Assembly (NCBI GenBank): GCA_015662785.1
Contig: DQTM01000014.1
Location: 1 to 20,077 of the forward strand
Origin: Sulfurospirillum arcachonense
Lineage (GTDB): Bacteria > Campylobacterota > Campylobacteria > Campylobacterales > Sulfurospirillaceae
Direction: 5' to 3'
DNA length: 20,077 nucleotides
Part shown: piece by piece, positions 1 through 7,012 of the stretch
Position numbering within the stretch: the stretch's first letter is position 1
How the letters are laid out: each line of letters opens with the position of its first letter
Position numbers and translations under genes: made by a program
The notes under the pieces: model-generated
Database searches by the model: none
What the model saw: the letters and a program-made list of their open reading frames with translations, nothing else
Told to the model about the DNA's origin: nothing

Positions 1-1
1 A

Positions 2-307
2 AAACCTCAGTATTTGGATTATTTTTTAAGAGTATATTTGGCAAACAAAGAGATTTTTAAAGATGGTTGTGAAGGTATGATATGTGTTGCATCTTTTGTA
101 ACTGAGATGATGATTTTCTTTGAAGAGGGAGTTAGAAAAGGTGAGCTTAGGAATCAGAGTTTTTTCTCTGCCTTTGGTCTTTTTATGGGTTATCTTGGTG
201 GTTTTGTATTTTTAAATGGAGAAAATATACTTGAAGATGAACTTTCATCTTTTGTTGATGATGTATCATATAATATCTACCAAGCTTTAAAAGTTCATGA
301 AGCCTGA
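2..307 (+). CDS. C-terminal part of a probable TetR/AcrR-family regulator (5' end outside window)
   Basis: The frame is open from the left edge of the window, so this is the end of a longer gene. A TTG at base 14 is unlikely to be the real start. About 101 residues are visible. They look helical, with the pattern EEGVRKGELR followed by a hydrophobic helix (FMGYLGGFVFL) that is common in TetR-type ligand-binding and dimerisation domains. The DNA-binding HTH, if present, lies upstream and cannot be seen. The gene overlaps the start of the hydrogenase small subunit gene by 11 nt, so the two are probably co-transcribed. A role in controlling the cytoplasmic hydrogenase is inference. An unrelated helical protein remains possible. 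Confidence 0.5.
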   Translation, partial: KPQYLDYFLRVYLANKEIFKDGCEGMICVASFVTEMMIFFEEGVRKGELRNQSFFSAFGLFMGYLGGFVFLNGENILEDELSSFVDDVSYNIYQALKVHEA

Positions 308-1193
308 TAAACGCTCTACCATAGTATGGCTACAAGGTCTTACATGTAACGGAAATTCTCACTCTTTTTTTAATTACCCTAGTATTGATATTTTTTCAAA
401 GTCATTTAGTATACTTCATCATCCACAGATAAAAACTCCTTTTAGCATAGAAGAGATTCTTGCCTCTGACAAAGATATTGACTTTTTGGTTATTGAGGGA
501 GCTTTGAGTAGAAGTGATGATATATTATCTAGATTTGATTTTTCTTTTGAAGAACTTTTAGAAAAACTATCAAAAAAAGCAAAACATATTATTTGTGCGG
601 GAAGTTGTGCTAGTTATGGTGGTATATTTAGACTACAAAATGAAAAAAAGATTTTTGGAGCTCTTTTTAATGCTAAAGAAAGCGGTGGATTTTGGAAAGA
701 AAACTCAAAAGTAGTTAATATATCTGGTTGTCCCATGCATCCCCGATGGTTTGTTGAAACTCTTTTAAAACTCCATTTCGGCGATAAGCTTTCGTTAGAT
801 GAGTATAAAAGACCAAAAGAAGTTTACTCTTACCTTGTTCATCATGGTTGTTTACGAAATGAGTATTTTGAATGGAAAGTAGATTGCAATGATTATGGAC
901 TAAGAGAGGGATGCCTTTTTTATGAGCATGGTTGTCAAGGACCTATGACACATGCAAACTGCAATAAAATACTTTGGAATACAGTCAGTAGTAAAACAAG
1001 AGTTGGTTCGGCATGTTTAGGCTGTACAGAGTTTGATTTTCCTAAAAAAAGACTTTATGAAACTCCAAAAAATATGTCACTGCCTGCAACACCTTATGGC
1101 ATAAGTAGACGTGCTTACTACTCTGTAACAGGGGTTATCAAAGGTTTTAAAATAGATAGATTAGAGAAGAGGTTATATGAAGAAGATAACTAA
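297..1193 (+). CDS. Cytoplasmic group 2 [NiFe] hydrogenase small subunit (HupS/HupU-like)
   Basis: This 298-residue protein is the iron-sulfur electron-transfer subunit of a [NiFe] hydrogenase. It starts directly at the cluster domain (VWLQGLTCNGN) with no Tat signal, so it is cytoplasmic. The proximal-cluster motif is C17-N-G-N20: the second cysteine of the usual CxGC is Asn. A CxGN motif is, from memory, typical of cyanobacterial HupS and related group 2 enzymes, while the sensor HupU/HoxB proteins usually have CxGC. The other ligand motifs are present: GSCASYGG, SGCPMHP, HHGC, EGC, HGC, and ANC followed by SACLGC for the medial and distal clusters. The gene overlaps its upstream neighbour by 11 nt and the large-subunit gene by 17 nt. 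The family is certain. Whether it is an uptake enzyme (for example group 2d, suggested to feed electrons to carbon fixation) or a sensor is not settled by sequence. Confidence 0.9.
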   Translation: MKPDKRSTIVWLQGLTCNGNSHSFFNYPSIDIFSKSFSILHHPQIKTPFSIEEILASDKDIDFLVIEGALSRSDDILSRFDFSFEELLEKLSKKAKHIICAGSCASYGGIFRLQNEKKIFGALFNAKESGGFWKENSKVVNISGCPMHPRWFVETLLKLHFGDKLSLDEYKRPKEVYSYLVHHGCLRNEYFEWKVDCNDYGLREGCLFYEHGCQGPMTHANCNKILWNTVSSKTRVGSACLGCTEFDFPKKRLYETPKNMSLPATPYGISRRAYYSVTGVIKGFKIDRLEKRLYEEDN

Positions 1194-2520
1194 AGAGCTA
1201 CTTCAACGAATAGAAGGTGAAGCTACATTAGAGTTAGATTGGGAAGATGATAAAATCTCTTATGCAAAGATCAAATTTCTTAATTTTCGTGGTATTGAAA
1301 AGATCCTAGAGAATAGACCTTTCTTAGATGCTCTAGCTATCACTCCACGAGTTTGTGGTATATGTAATACTTCTCATATAATTGCTGCAATAAATGCTAT
1401 AGAAGATGCTTATATGTCTATGGGGGTAGATATAAAACTATCAAAAAAAGCAAAGCAGATTCGTGAGTTTGCTCTAAATGCTGAAAAAATACAAAATCAT
1501 ATTAAATGGCTCTATTTTTCAATACTCCCTGAGATACTTGAATTGAATGGTGAAGATGATACAAATATAAAAGCCTTTGAAGGTAAAGATTGGATAAAAG
1601 CTCAAAAAATATGTTCAGAAATTTTAAAAGCTATGGCAATTTTTACAGGACAATGGCCTCATGGCTCTTTTTGCATGATTGGTGGTGTTACTTGTGATCC
1701 AACAAGAGGGGATATTTATGAAGCTATGCGTTACTTAGAAAATGTAATAGAATTTTGTGAAAAAGAGATATTTGGTGTATCTATTGAAGAGTTTTTGAGC
1801 TTTGATTCATCTGTGCAATTAATGGGAACAACAGGTAGTTTACAAAAAACTGTAGGTACTATGGTTGAACATAATGTAAGTCATATAGGAAAAAGTTATG
1901 ATAGGTTTATCTCACTTGGTGAGAGCAGTAGTAAAAAAAGACCAAAAAAATGTTTAGTAACAAGAGTGATTAATGCTGATATTAGTTTTGTTAGTGAGAG
2001 CTTAAAAAATAGTTTTTTTGAAGAAGATGGATATACTTATTCAAAAAGTGCTATGTATAAAAACAAGTACTTTGAAACTGGTCCTATAGCAAGAATGATG
2101 ATTGTCAAAAACCCACTTATAAGAGATTTTCATAGAAAATATAAAGACTCCATATTAACTAGAGTAGTTGCAAGAGTTTCTGAAGTAGCTCATTTATTGA
2201 ATAAATCAAAAAAAATACTTGAAAAAATAAAATTAAGTGAACCATCATGCATAAGTCCTAGTATACCTTATGGTTCTATTAATGCAACTGGTATAGGTCG
2301 TTGTGAAGCTGCTAGAGGCTCTTTACTCCATAAAATAGAGATAACAAGAGGTATGATAACAAGTTACGATATCATCACTCCTACAGTTTGGAATCTTGGT
2401 AATGGAAGTAAAGAGGAACCTGCAATTGCACAAAAAGCTCTTATGGGAATTGAGGAAATTTGCGAAGCCGATTTAGTATTTAAAGCTTTTGATGTATGCG
2501 CGGTTTGCACCACTCAATAG
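1177..2520 (+). CDS. Cytoplasmic group 2 [NiFe] hydrogenase large subunit (HupL/HupV-like), no cleavable tail
   Basis: This 447-residue subunit should carry the NiFe(CN)2CO site. The N-terminal RIEG motif is at 11-14 and the L1 motif RVCGIC at 58-63 gives ligands C60 and C63. The C-terminal motif reads D439-V-C441-A-V-C444-T-T-Q447 and the protein stops there. Canonical enzymes have DPCxxCxxH/R followed by a 15-30 residue extension removed by a protease. Here the extension is absent, the terminal His/Arg is Gln and the Pro is Val. HupV/HoxC-type sensors and some other group 2 enzymes also lack the tail, so this is likely made in mature form and should not need HydD. An SD-like AGAAGAGG precedes the ATG. 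No clear terminator follows. Confidence 0.9.
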   Translation: MKKITKELLQRIEGEATLELDWEDDKISYAKIKFLNFRGIEKILENRPFLDALAITPRVCGICNTSHIIAAINAIEDAYMSMGVDIKLSKKAKQIREFALNAEKIQNHIKWLYFSILPEILELNGEDDTNIKAFEGKDWIKAQKICSEILKAMAIFTGQWPHGSFCMIGGVTCDPTRGDIYEAMRYLENVIEFCEKEIFGVSIEEFLSFDSSVQLMGTTGSLQKTVGTMVEHNVSHIGKSYDRFISLGESSSKKRPKKCLVTRVINADISFVSESLKNSFFEEDGYTYSKSAMYKNKYFETGPIARMMIVKNPLIRDFHRKYKDSILTRVVARVSEVAHLLNKSKKILEKIKLSEPSCISPSIPYGSINATGIGRCEAARGSLLHKIEITRGMITSYDIITPTVWNLGNGSKEEPAIAQKALMGIEEICEADLVFKAFDVCAVCTTQ

Positions 2521-2768
2521 GCTTATTCTTTAAACATCACAACTTTATAACTTAAAAGTAAATTTTAGGTTACATTATTTAATATTCATTTAAAAAAACA
2601 CTCTTTTTATCCTATTTAAATGTTACAAAACTTCTCAAATAGTCATTTTTTTATAAATAGAAAGTAAATTATATCTATTATATGCTTTATTGTGTAATTA
2701 TTATAAATGAATAATCATTCAGTAATGAATATAATTGATGAAGAGAAAAAACCACATAGGAGAAACTG
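2521..2768 (+). promoter_or_regulatory. Intergenic promoter region of the hydABCD operon
   Basis: This 248-nt gap is extremely AT-rich and holds no gene. A perfect -10 hexamer TATAAT lies at 2730-2735, which would start transcription near 2742 and give a leader of about 27 nt before the SD AGGAGA (2758-2763) and the hydA ATG at 2769. Just upstream of the -10 is a dyad, TGAAT-aatc-ATTCA (2708-2721). It is followed by a second TGAAT (2726-2730), so the ATTCA half-site pairs symmetrically with both. The dyad is well placed for an operator. NikR and Fur are candidates from known regulation in Campylobacterota, but it matches no consensus I can state with certainty. Confidence 0.55.
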
Positions 2769-3929
2769 ATGGAACAAACAAAACTGTACCAAAAGATTTC
2801 CTCTAGACTTGGTGAACTTGAGAAGTTTTCACCAATGAAAGAGGATATGTCAATAGCACAGTTAATGGACGATAAAGGTATCAGTCGTCGTGACTTTATG
2901 AAATGGGCTGCTGGAATGACAGCAATGCTATCTCTACCTGCTTCGTTTACGCCACTTATGGCTCAAGCTGCTGAATTAACTGATCGTTTACCAGTAGTAT
3001 GGCTACATATGGCAGAGTGTACTGGCTGTAGTGAGAGTCTTTTAAGAACAGATGCCCCTGGCATTGATAGTTTAATATTTGATTATATTTCACTAGAGTA
3101 TCATGAGACGCTTATGGCTGCTGCTGGATGGCAAGCAGAGCATAACTTGTCTAATGCTATTGAAAAGTATAAGGGTAAGTATATCCTTATGGTTGAAGGT
3201 GGAATTCCAACTAAAAATGATGGAATGTACCTTAAAATTGGACCACAAGCTCATACAGGTTTAAGTATTGCTCAAGAGGCTGCTGAGTCAGCTGCTGCTA
3301 TTTTTGCAATCGGAACATGTTCAAGTTTTGGTGGTGTTCAAGCTGCATACCCTAACCCTACTGGAGCAAAAGGGCTAAGTAAAGTAACTGATAAACCAGT
3401 TATCAATGTACCTGGTTGTCCTCCAAGTGAAAGAAATATTGTTGGTAACGTACTTCACTATATCCTTTTTGGAACACTTCCTGCGCTTGATGCTTATAGT
3501 CGTCCAAAATGGGCTTATGGTCTCAGAATTCATGATCTTTGTGAAAGACGTGGTCATTTTGATGCTGGTGAATTTGTACAAGAGTTTGGTGATGAAGGTG
3601 CAAAAAAAGGTTACTGTCTTTACAAAGTTGGTTGTAAAGGACCGTATACGTTTAATAACTGTAGTAGAGAAAAATTTAATCAAGGCACTTCTTGGCCAGT
3701 TCAAGCAGGTCATGGTTGTATTGGTTGTAGTGAACCAGATTTCTGGGATGCTATGGGACCATTTGAAGAGCCTCTTGGTAATAGACTATATCATACTCTT
3801 TATGGAGAAGGTGCAGATAAGACTGCTGATAAAGTTGGTGTAGCACTTCTAAGTGCAACAGCAGTTGGTGTCGCAGCACATGCAGCTATTGCAGCCGTAA
3901 AAGGCGCTCCAAAAACTGATGAAAGCTAA
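2769..3929 (+). CDS. hydA: Periplasmic uptake [NiFe] hydrogenase small subunit, Tat-exported
   Basis: This 386-residue iron-sulfur subunit belongs to the Wolinella/Helicobacter-type membrane-bound H2-uptake hydrogenase (group 1b). A long n-region leads to the twin-arginine motif S39-R40-R41-D-F-M and a hydrophobic stretch ending near MAQA (about residue 67), a plausible signal peptidase site. The proximal-cluster motif is canonical (C84-TG-C87), followed by GTCSSFGG and VPGCPPSE. The medial and distal motifs lie in the C-terminal half (ending GHGCIGCSEPDFW). A C-terminal hydrophobic helix at about 353-375 would anchor the protein to the membrane and contact HydC. The start is supported by AGGAGA 5 nt upstream. 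It opens the hydABCD operon, and the Tat signal would carry HydB out with it. Confidence 0.97.
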   Translation: MEQTKLYQKISSRLGELEKFSPMKEDMSIAQLMDDKGISRRDFMKWAAGMTAMLSLPASFTPLMAQAAELTDRLPVVWLHMAECTGCSESLLRTDAPGIDSLIFDYISLEYHETLMAAAGWQAEHNLSNAIEKYKGKYILMVEGGIPTKNDGMYLKIGPQAHTGLSIAQEAAESAAAIFAIGTCSSFGGVQAAYPNPTGAKGLSKVTDKPVINVPGCPPSERNIVGNVLHYILFGTLPALDAYSRPKWAYGLRIHDLCERRGHFDAGEFVQEFGDEGAKKGYCLYKVGCKGPYTFNNCSREKFNQGTSWPVQAGHGCIGCSEPDFWDAMGPFEEPLGNRLYHTLYGEGADKTADKVGVALLSATAVGVAAHAAIAAVKGAPKTDES

Positions 3930-3942
3930 GAAGGATTATTAA

Positions 3943-5682
3943 ATGAGCAAAAGAATCGTAGTTGACCCAATTACAAGAATTGAAGGTCACTTAAGAGTTG
4001 AAGTTATTGTTGATGACAACAATAAAGTTACAGAAGCATATACATCTTCAACATTATGGAGAGGATTAGAAAATATCCTTAAAGGAAGAGACCCAAGAGA
4101 TGCAGGTTTCTTTATACAGAGAATTTGTGGTGTTTGTACATACTCGCACTATAAAGCAGGTATTGTAGCTGTTGAAGATGCATTAGGCATCGAAGTTCCA
4201 TTAAATGCTAAATTAGTTAGAACTTTGATGAATGCTGCACTAATTATGCATGATCATCCTGTTCACTTTTATCACTTGCATGGACTTGACTGGGTTGATG
4301 TAGTAAGTGCATTAAGTGCAGATCCTGCAAAAGCTAGTAAAGATGCATTTAACTATACTGATACTCCAATGTACACTGGTGAAGATCACCTTAAAATGGT
4401 ACAAAAAAGAGTAGCTGATTTTGTTAAAAAAGGACATCTTGGACCGTTTGCTAATGCATATTGGGGACACCCTACATATAAACTAACTCCAGAGCAAAAC
4501 TTGATTGCAGTTTCGCATTATCTAAAAGCTTTGGAAGTTCAAAGAACTGCTGCTCAAATGATGGCAATCTTTGGTGCTAAGCAACCACACCCACAAAGTC
4601 TAACTGTTGGTGGTGTTACTTGTATTATGGATCTTCAATCTCCTGCACGTTTAGGTGATTTTTTATTCAAGTTTAAAGAAGTAGCAGAGTTTATTAATAA
4701 CTGTTATTACCCAGATGTTGTTATGGCTGGTGGTATGTATGCTGGTGAGCCTAGTGTTAATGCTGGTCTTGGTACTGCAAACTTGTTTACTCATGAAGAG
4801 TTCCAAGTAAGTGCAACAGAGCATTTATTTGAAAGTGGTGTTATGATGGCTGGGGACGTTGTTGCTCTAGTAACTGGTAAACCATTTAAAGTTGAAGATT
4901 TAGATGAGAGTAAGATAACAGAAGAAGCAACTCGTGCTTGGTACAAGAACGATGCTGCACTTCACCCATATGATGGTGAAACAGATCCTAATTATACCGG
5001 ACTTAAAAAAGCACAAACAGTTAATGACAAAGGCGAAGAAGTTGAAACTAATGTAGTTAAAGAGAGTGGAAAGTATACTTGGATTAAAGCACCTCGTTAT
5101 GATGGTCAACCACTTCAAGTTGGTCCTTTAGCAAATATAGTTGTTAACTATGCAAGAGGAAATGAGCGTGTTGTTAAAGTAGTAGATCAGTTCTTAAAAG
5201 ATACTGGTCTTCCTATAAAAGCAGTTGCATCAACTCTAGGACGAACAGCATGCCGTATGCTTGAAGCAAAAGTTGTTGCTGATAATGCTTTAGTAGCATT
5301 TAATTCACTAATTGAGAACTTAAAAGTTGACGATACAACTTGTGCTACATATAAAATTGATAAGACTAAAGAGTACAAAGGTCGTTATATTGGTAATGTA
5401 CCTCGTGGAGTTCTAAGTCACTGGGTTAGAATTAAAAATGGCGTGATTGAAAATTATCAATGTGTTGTTCCATCAACTTGGAATGCTAGTCCAAAAGATG
5501 CAAATGGAGTTAGAGGACCTTACGAAGAGGCTCTAATTGGGTTGCCTATAGCTGATTTGTCACAACCACTTGAAATTATTAGAGTTATACACTCTTTTGA
5601 TCCTTGTATTGCTTGTGCGGTTCACGTTATGGATACAAAAGGTAATGAAATGGGTTCTTATAAAATAGATCCTAGTGCATAA
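3943..5682 (+). CDS. hydB: Periplasmic uptake [NiFe] hydrogenase large subunit (precursor)
   Basis: This 579-residue catalytic subunit oxidises H2 at the NiFe site. The N-terminus reads DPITRIEGHLRVEV. The L1 motif RICGVC is at 60-65 (ligands C62 and C65) with H69 after it. The C-terminal motif is DPC555IAC558AVH561, followed by an 18-residue tail (562-579) that the operon's endopeptidase HydD should remove after H561 once nickel is inserted. All expected ligands are present. It has no signal peptide of its own and is predicted to cross the membrane bound to HydA. The gene follows hydA by 13 nt with SD AAGGAT. Confidence 0.98.
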   Translation: MSKRIVVDPITRIEGHLRVEVIVDDNNKVTEAYTSSTLWRGLENILKGRDPRDAGFFIQRICGVCTYSHYKAGIVAVEDALGIEVPLNAKLVRTLMNAALIMHDHPVHFYHLHGLDWVDVVSALSADPAKASKDAFNYTDTPMYTGEDHLKMVQKRVADFVKKGHLGPFANAYWGHPTYKLTPEQNLIAVSHYLKALEVQRTAAQMMAIFGAKQPHPQSLTVGGVTCIMDLQSPARLGDFLFKFKEVAEFINNCYYPDVVMAGGMYAGEPSVNAGLGTANLFTHEEFQVSATEHLFESGVMMAGDVVALVTGKPFKVEDLDESKITEEATRAWYKNDAALHPYDGETDPNYTGLKKAQTVNDKGEEVETNVVKESGKYTWIKAPRYDGQPLQVGPLANIVVNYARGNERVVKVVDQFLKDTGLPIKAVASTLGRTACRMLEAKVVADNALVAFNSLIENLKVDDTTCATYKIDKTKEYKGRYIGNVPRGVLSHWVRIKNGVIENYQCVVPSTWNASPKDANGVRGPYEEALIGLPIADLSQPLEIIRVIHSFDPCIACAVHVMDTKGNEMGSYKIDPSA

Positions 5683-5699
5683 GACAAAAGGAGAATTAA

Positions 5700-6371
5700 A
5701 TGCCAAAAAGAAAGATTGAATTTGAATTTTCTGCTGGTTTACGCTGGACACACTGGCTTAGAGCAATAGCTATAGTTGTTTTAACAGTGACTGGTTTTTA
5801 TCTTGCTTATGTCTTTGTTGCACCAGCAGCATCAGATGAACCAGTGCTATTTTTAAATGCAAAGTTTAGAATGTGGCATCAGATTGCAGGATTTTTACTA
5901 ATCGCAGTTACTTTATTTAAAACTTATCTTTTCTTAGTTGATAAAATAAGTATGAGAGAAAGAATATCATTTTTGGATTTTATAAGTCCAAAGATTTGGT
6001 TTCAGCAGTTGAAATATTATCTGTTTTTAGGAGAGCACCCAAAATTGCGTGGTGTTTATAATCCATTGCAATTTGTTGCATATATTGGTTTATATGCCAT
6101 GGTATTTGTTGTTTGTATCACAGGACTTGTTCTGTACGTTCACGTTTACCATGAGGGATTAGGTGGTCTACTGTACGATTATATGCGTCCACTAGAAGTT
6201 ATGATGGGAGGACTTGCAATGGTTCGTGAAATCCATCATATTTCTATGTGGGGTATATTGATTTTTGTTCCTGTTCATATTTACATGGCAGTCTTTAACT
6301 CAATTATGGGTCAAGAAGGATCAATTGATGCAATCATCAGTGGTTACAAGTTCGAAAAACAAGACCATTAA
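5700..6371 (+). CDS. hydC: Hydrogenase membrane cytochrome b subunit
   Basis: This 223-residue di-haem cytochrome b anchors the hydrogenase and passes electrons to the menaquinone pool. Four hydrophobic segments are visible, at about 19-42, 56-80, 126-149 and 179-200. Histidines H18, H60, H179 or H180 and H193 lie in helix positions expected for four haem ligands. As I recall, they match the ligand spacing reported for Wolinella HydC with a constant offset of about seven residues. H113, in the loop after the second helix, may lie near the quinone site. The gene follows hydB by 17 nt with an AAAGGAG SD. Confidence 0.95.
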   Translation: MPKRKIEFEFSAGLRWTHWLRAIAIVVLTVTGFYLAYVFVAPAASDEPVLFLNAKFRMWHQIAGFLLIAVTLFKTYLFLVDKISMRERISFLDFISPKIWFQQLKYYLFLGEHPKLRGVYNPLQFVAYIGLYAMVFVVCITGLVLYVHVYHEGLGGLLYDYMRPLEVMMGGLAMVREIHHISMWGILIFVPVHIYMAVFNSIMGQEGSIDAIISGYKFEKQDH

Positions 6372-6380
6372 GTAGCCAGG

Positions 6381-6923
6381 GTGAAGATTTTAGCCTTAGG
6401 TATAGGCAATGTAGTGTGCGCTGACGAAGGAGTCGGCGTACACTTGTGCCGTACTATTGAAAAGAATTATAAGTTTACTTCAAAAGAGCATACCCTTACT
6501 TTTGTAGATGGTGGAACATTGGCTGAACGTCTTATCCCTATCATTGTTGAATATGATTATGTAATTATATTTGATTGCGTTAGTGCAGATGATGGAAAGA
6601 TTGGCGACGTTTATTTCTTTGATTTTGACAACGTTCCAAATGCTATCAATTGGTCAGGAAGTGCCCATGAAGTTGAGATGCTTCAGACACTAATGATGAT
6701 GGATATGGTAGGAGATCGTCCTACTACCAAAATTGTTGGTATAATACCTGAAGTAATTTCCGATACAACTCTATATATGAGTAAACCAGTTATTGAAGGA
6801 AGTGTTTTAATGGAAAAAACTTTTATTAAACACTTAGATGAACTTGGTTTCGAGTGTGAAAAAATCTCAAATTTTGACATACAAGATGTAGCTCAAAGCG
6901 CTTGCGAAAGAGATGAAATCTAA
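6381..6923 (+). CDS. hydD: Hydrogenase maturation endopeptidase (HydD/HybD family)
   Basis: This 180-residue protease should cut the C-terminal tail from pre-HydB after nickel insertion. The N-terminus KILALGIGN is typical. The nickel-sensing ligands of this family can be assigned as E16 (ADEGVG), D65 (IFDCVSADD) and H96 (GSAHEVEM), all present and spaced much as in E. coli HybD. The start is GTG at 6381, 9 nt after hydC. The SD is weak, so translation may depend on coupling to hydC. The cytoplasmic group 2 large subunit upstream has no tail, so HydB is its only obvious substrate here. Confidence 0.95.
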   Translation: MKILALGIGNVVCADEGVGVHLCRTIEKNYKFTSKEHTLTFVDGGTLAERLIPIIVEYDYVIIFDCVSADDGKIGDVYFFDFDNVPNAINWSGSAHEVEMLQTLMMMDMVGDRPTTKIVGIIPEVISDTTLYMSKPVIEGSVLMEKTFIKHLDELGFECEKISNFDIQDVAQSACERDEI

Positions 6924-6930
6924 ATAAAAC

Positions 6931-6955
6931 AAACCATCATAATAGATGATGGTTT
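6931..6955 (+). terminator. Hairpin after hydD (possible terminator or attenuator)
   Basis: A perfect 10-bp inverted repeat (AAACCATCAT, 5-nt loop, ATGATGGTTT) begins 7 nt after the hydD stop and ends in TTTT (6953-6956). The T-run is short for an intrinsic terminator, so partial termination between hydD and hydE is more likely. Its 3' arm is shared with the next, longer inverted repeat, so the two cannot form together. Confidence 0.55.
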
Positions 6956-6990
6956 TATAAGCTATTTGTTATAATAGCTTATAAAACTAT
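6949..6990. repeat. 17-bp-arm inverted repeat between hydD and hydE
   Basis: The left arm, 6949-6965 (ATGGTTTTATAAGCTAT), pairs with the right arm, 6974-6990 (ATAGCTTATAAAACTAT), across an 8-nt loop. Only one position is imperfect, and it would be a G-U wobble in RNA. The repeat ends about 22 nt before the hydE ATG. It overlaps the 3' arm of the preceding hairpin and contains a promoter-like element. It could act as an RNA switch, a terminator structure, or a DNA operator with long dyad symmetry. Confidence 0.7.
6967..6975 (+). promoter_or_regulatory. Extended -10 promoter element for hydE-hypF
   Basis: TGTTATAAT is a perfect extended -10 (TGnTATAAT) placed in the loop and the start of the right arm of the inverted repeat. 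It predicts transcription starting near 6982, about 30 nt before the hydE start. A separate promoter here would let hydE-hypF be expressed independently of hydABCD, and a dimeric regulator on the surrounding dyad could block it. No convincing -35 was found, which is usual for sigma70 promoters in Campylobacterota. Confidence 0.5.
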
Positions 6991-7012
6991 TGTAAATAAG
7001 GATTGTGTGACA

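Noticed and set aside
2676..2705. Helicobacter-type NikR site (TATTATA ... ATTATTATA) upstream of hydA
   Set aside because: The two halves are not proper inverted copies, and AT-rich spacers give such matches by chance.
2700..2735. Canonical Fur box upstream of hydA
   Set aside because: The core AATCATT is present, but the rest of the 19-bp consensus matches poorly. I kept it only as a generic dyad.
3375..3843. Open frames on both strands inside hydA
   Set aside because: They are shadows of hydA, with no family resemblance, low-complexity translations and no start context.
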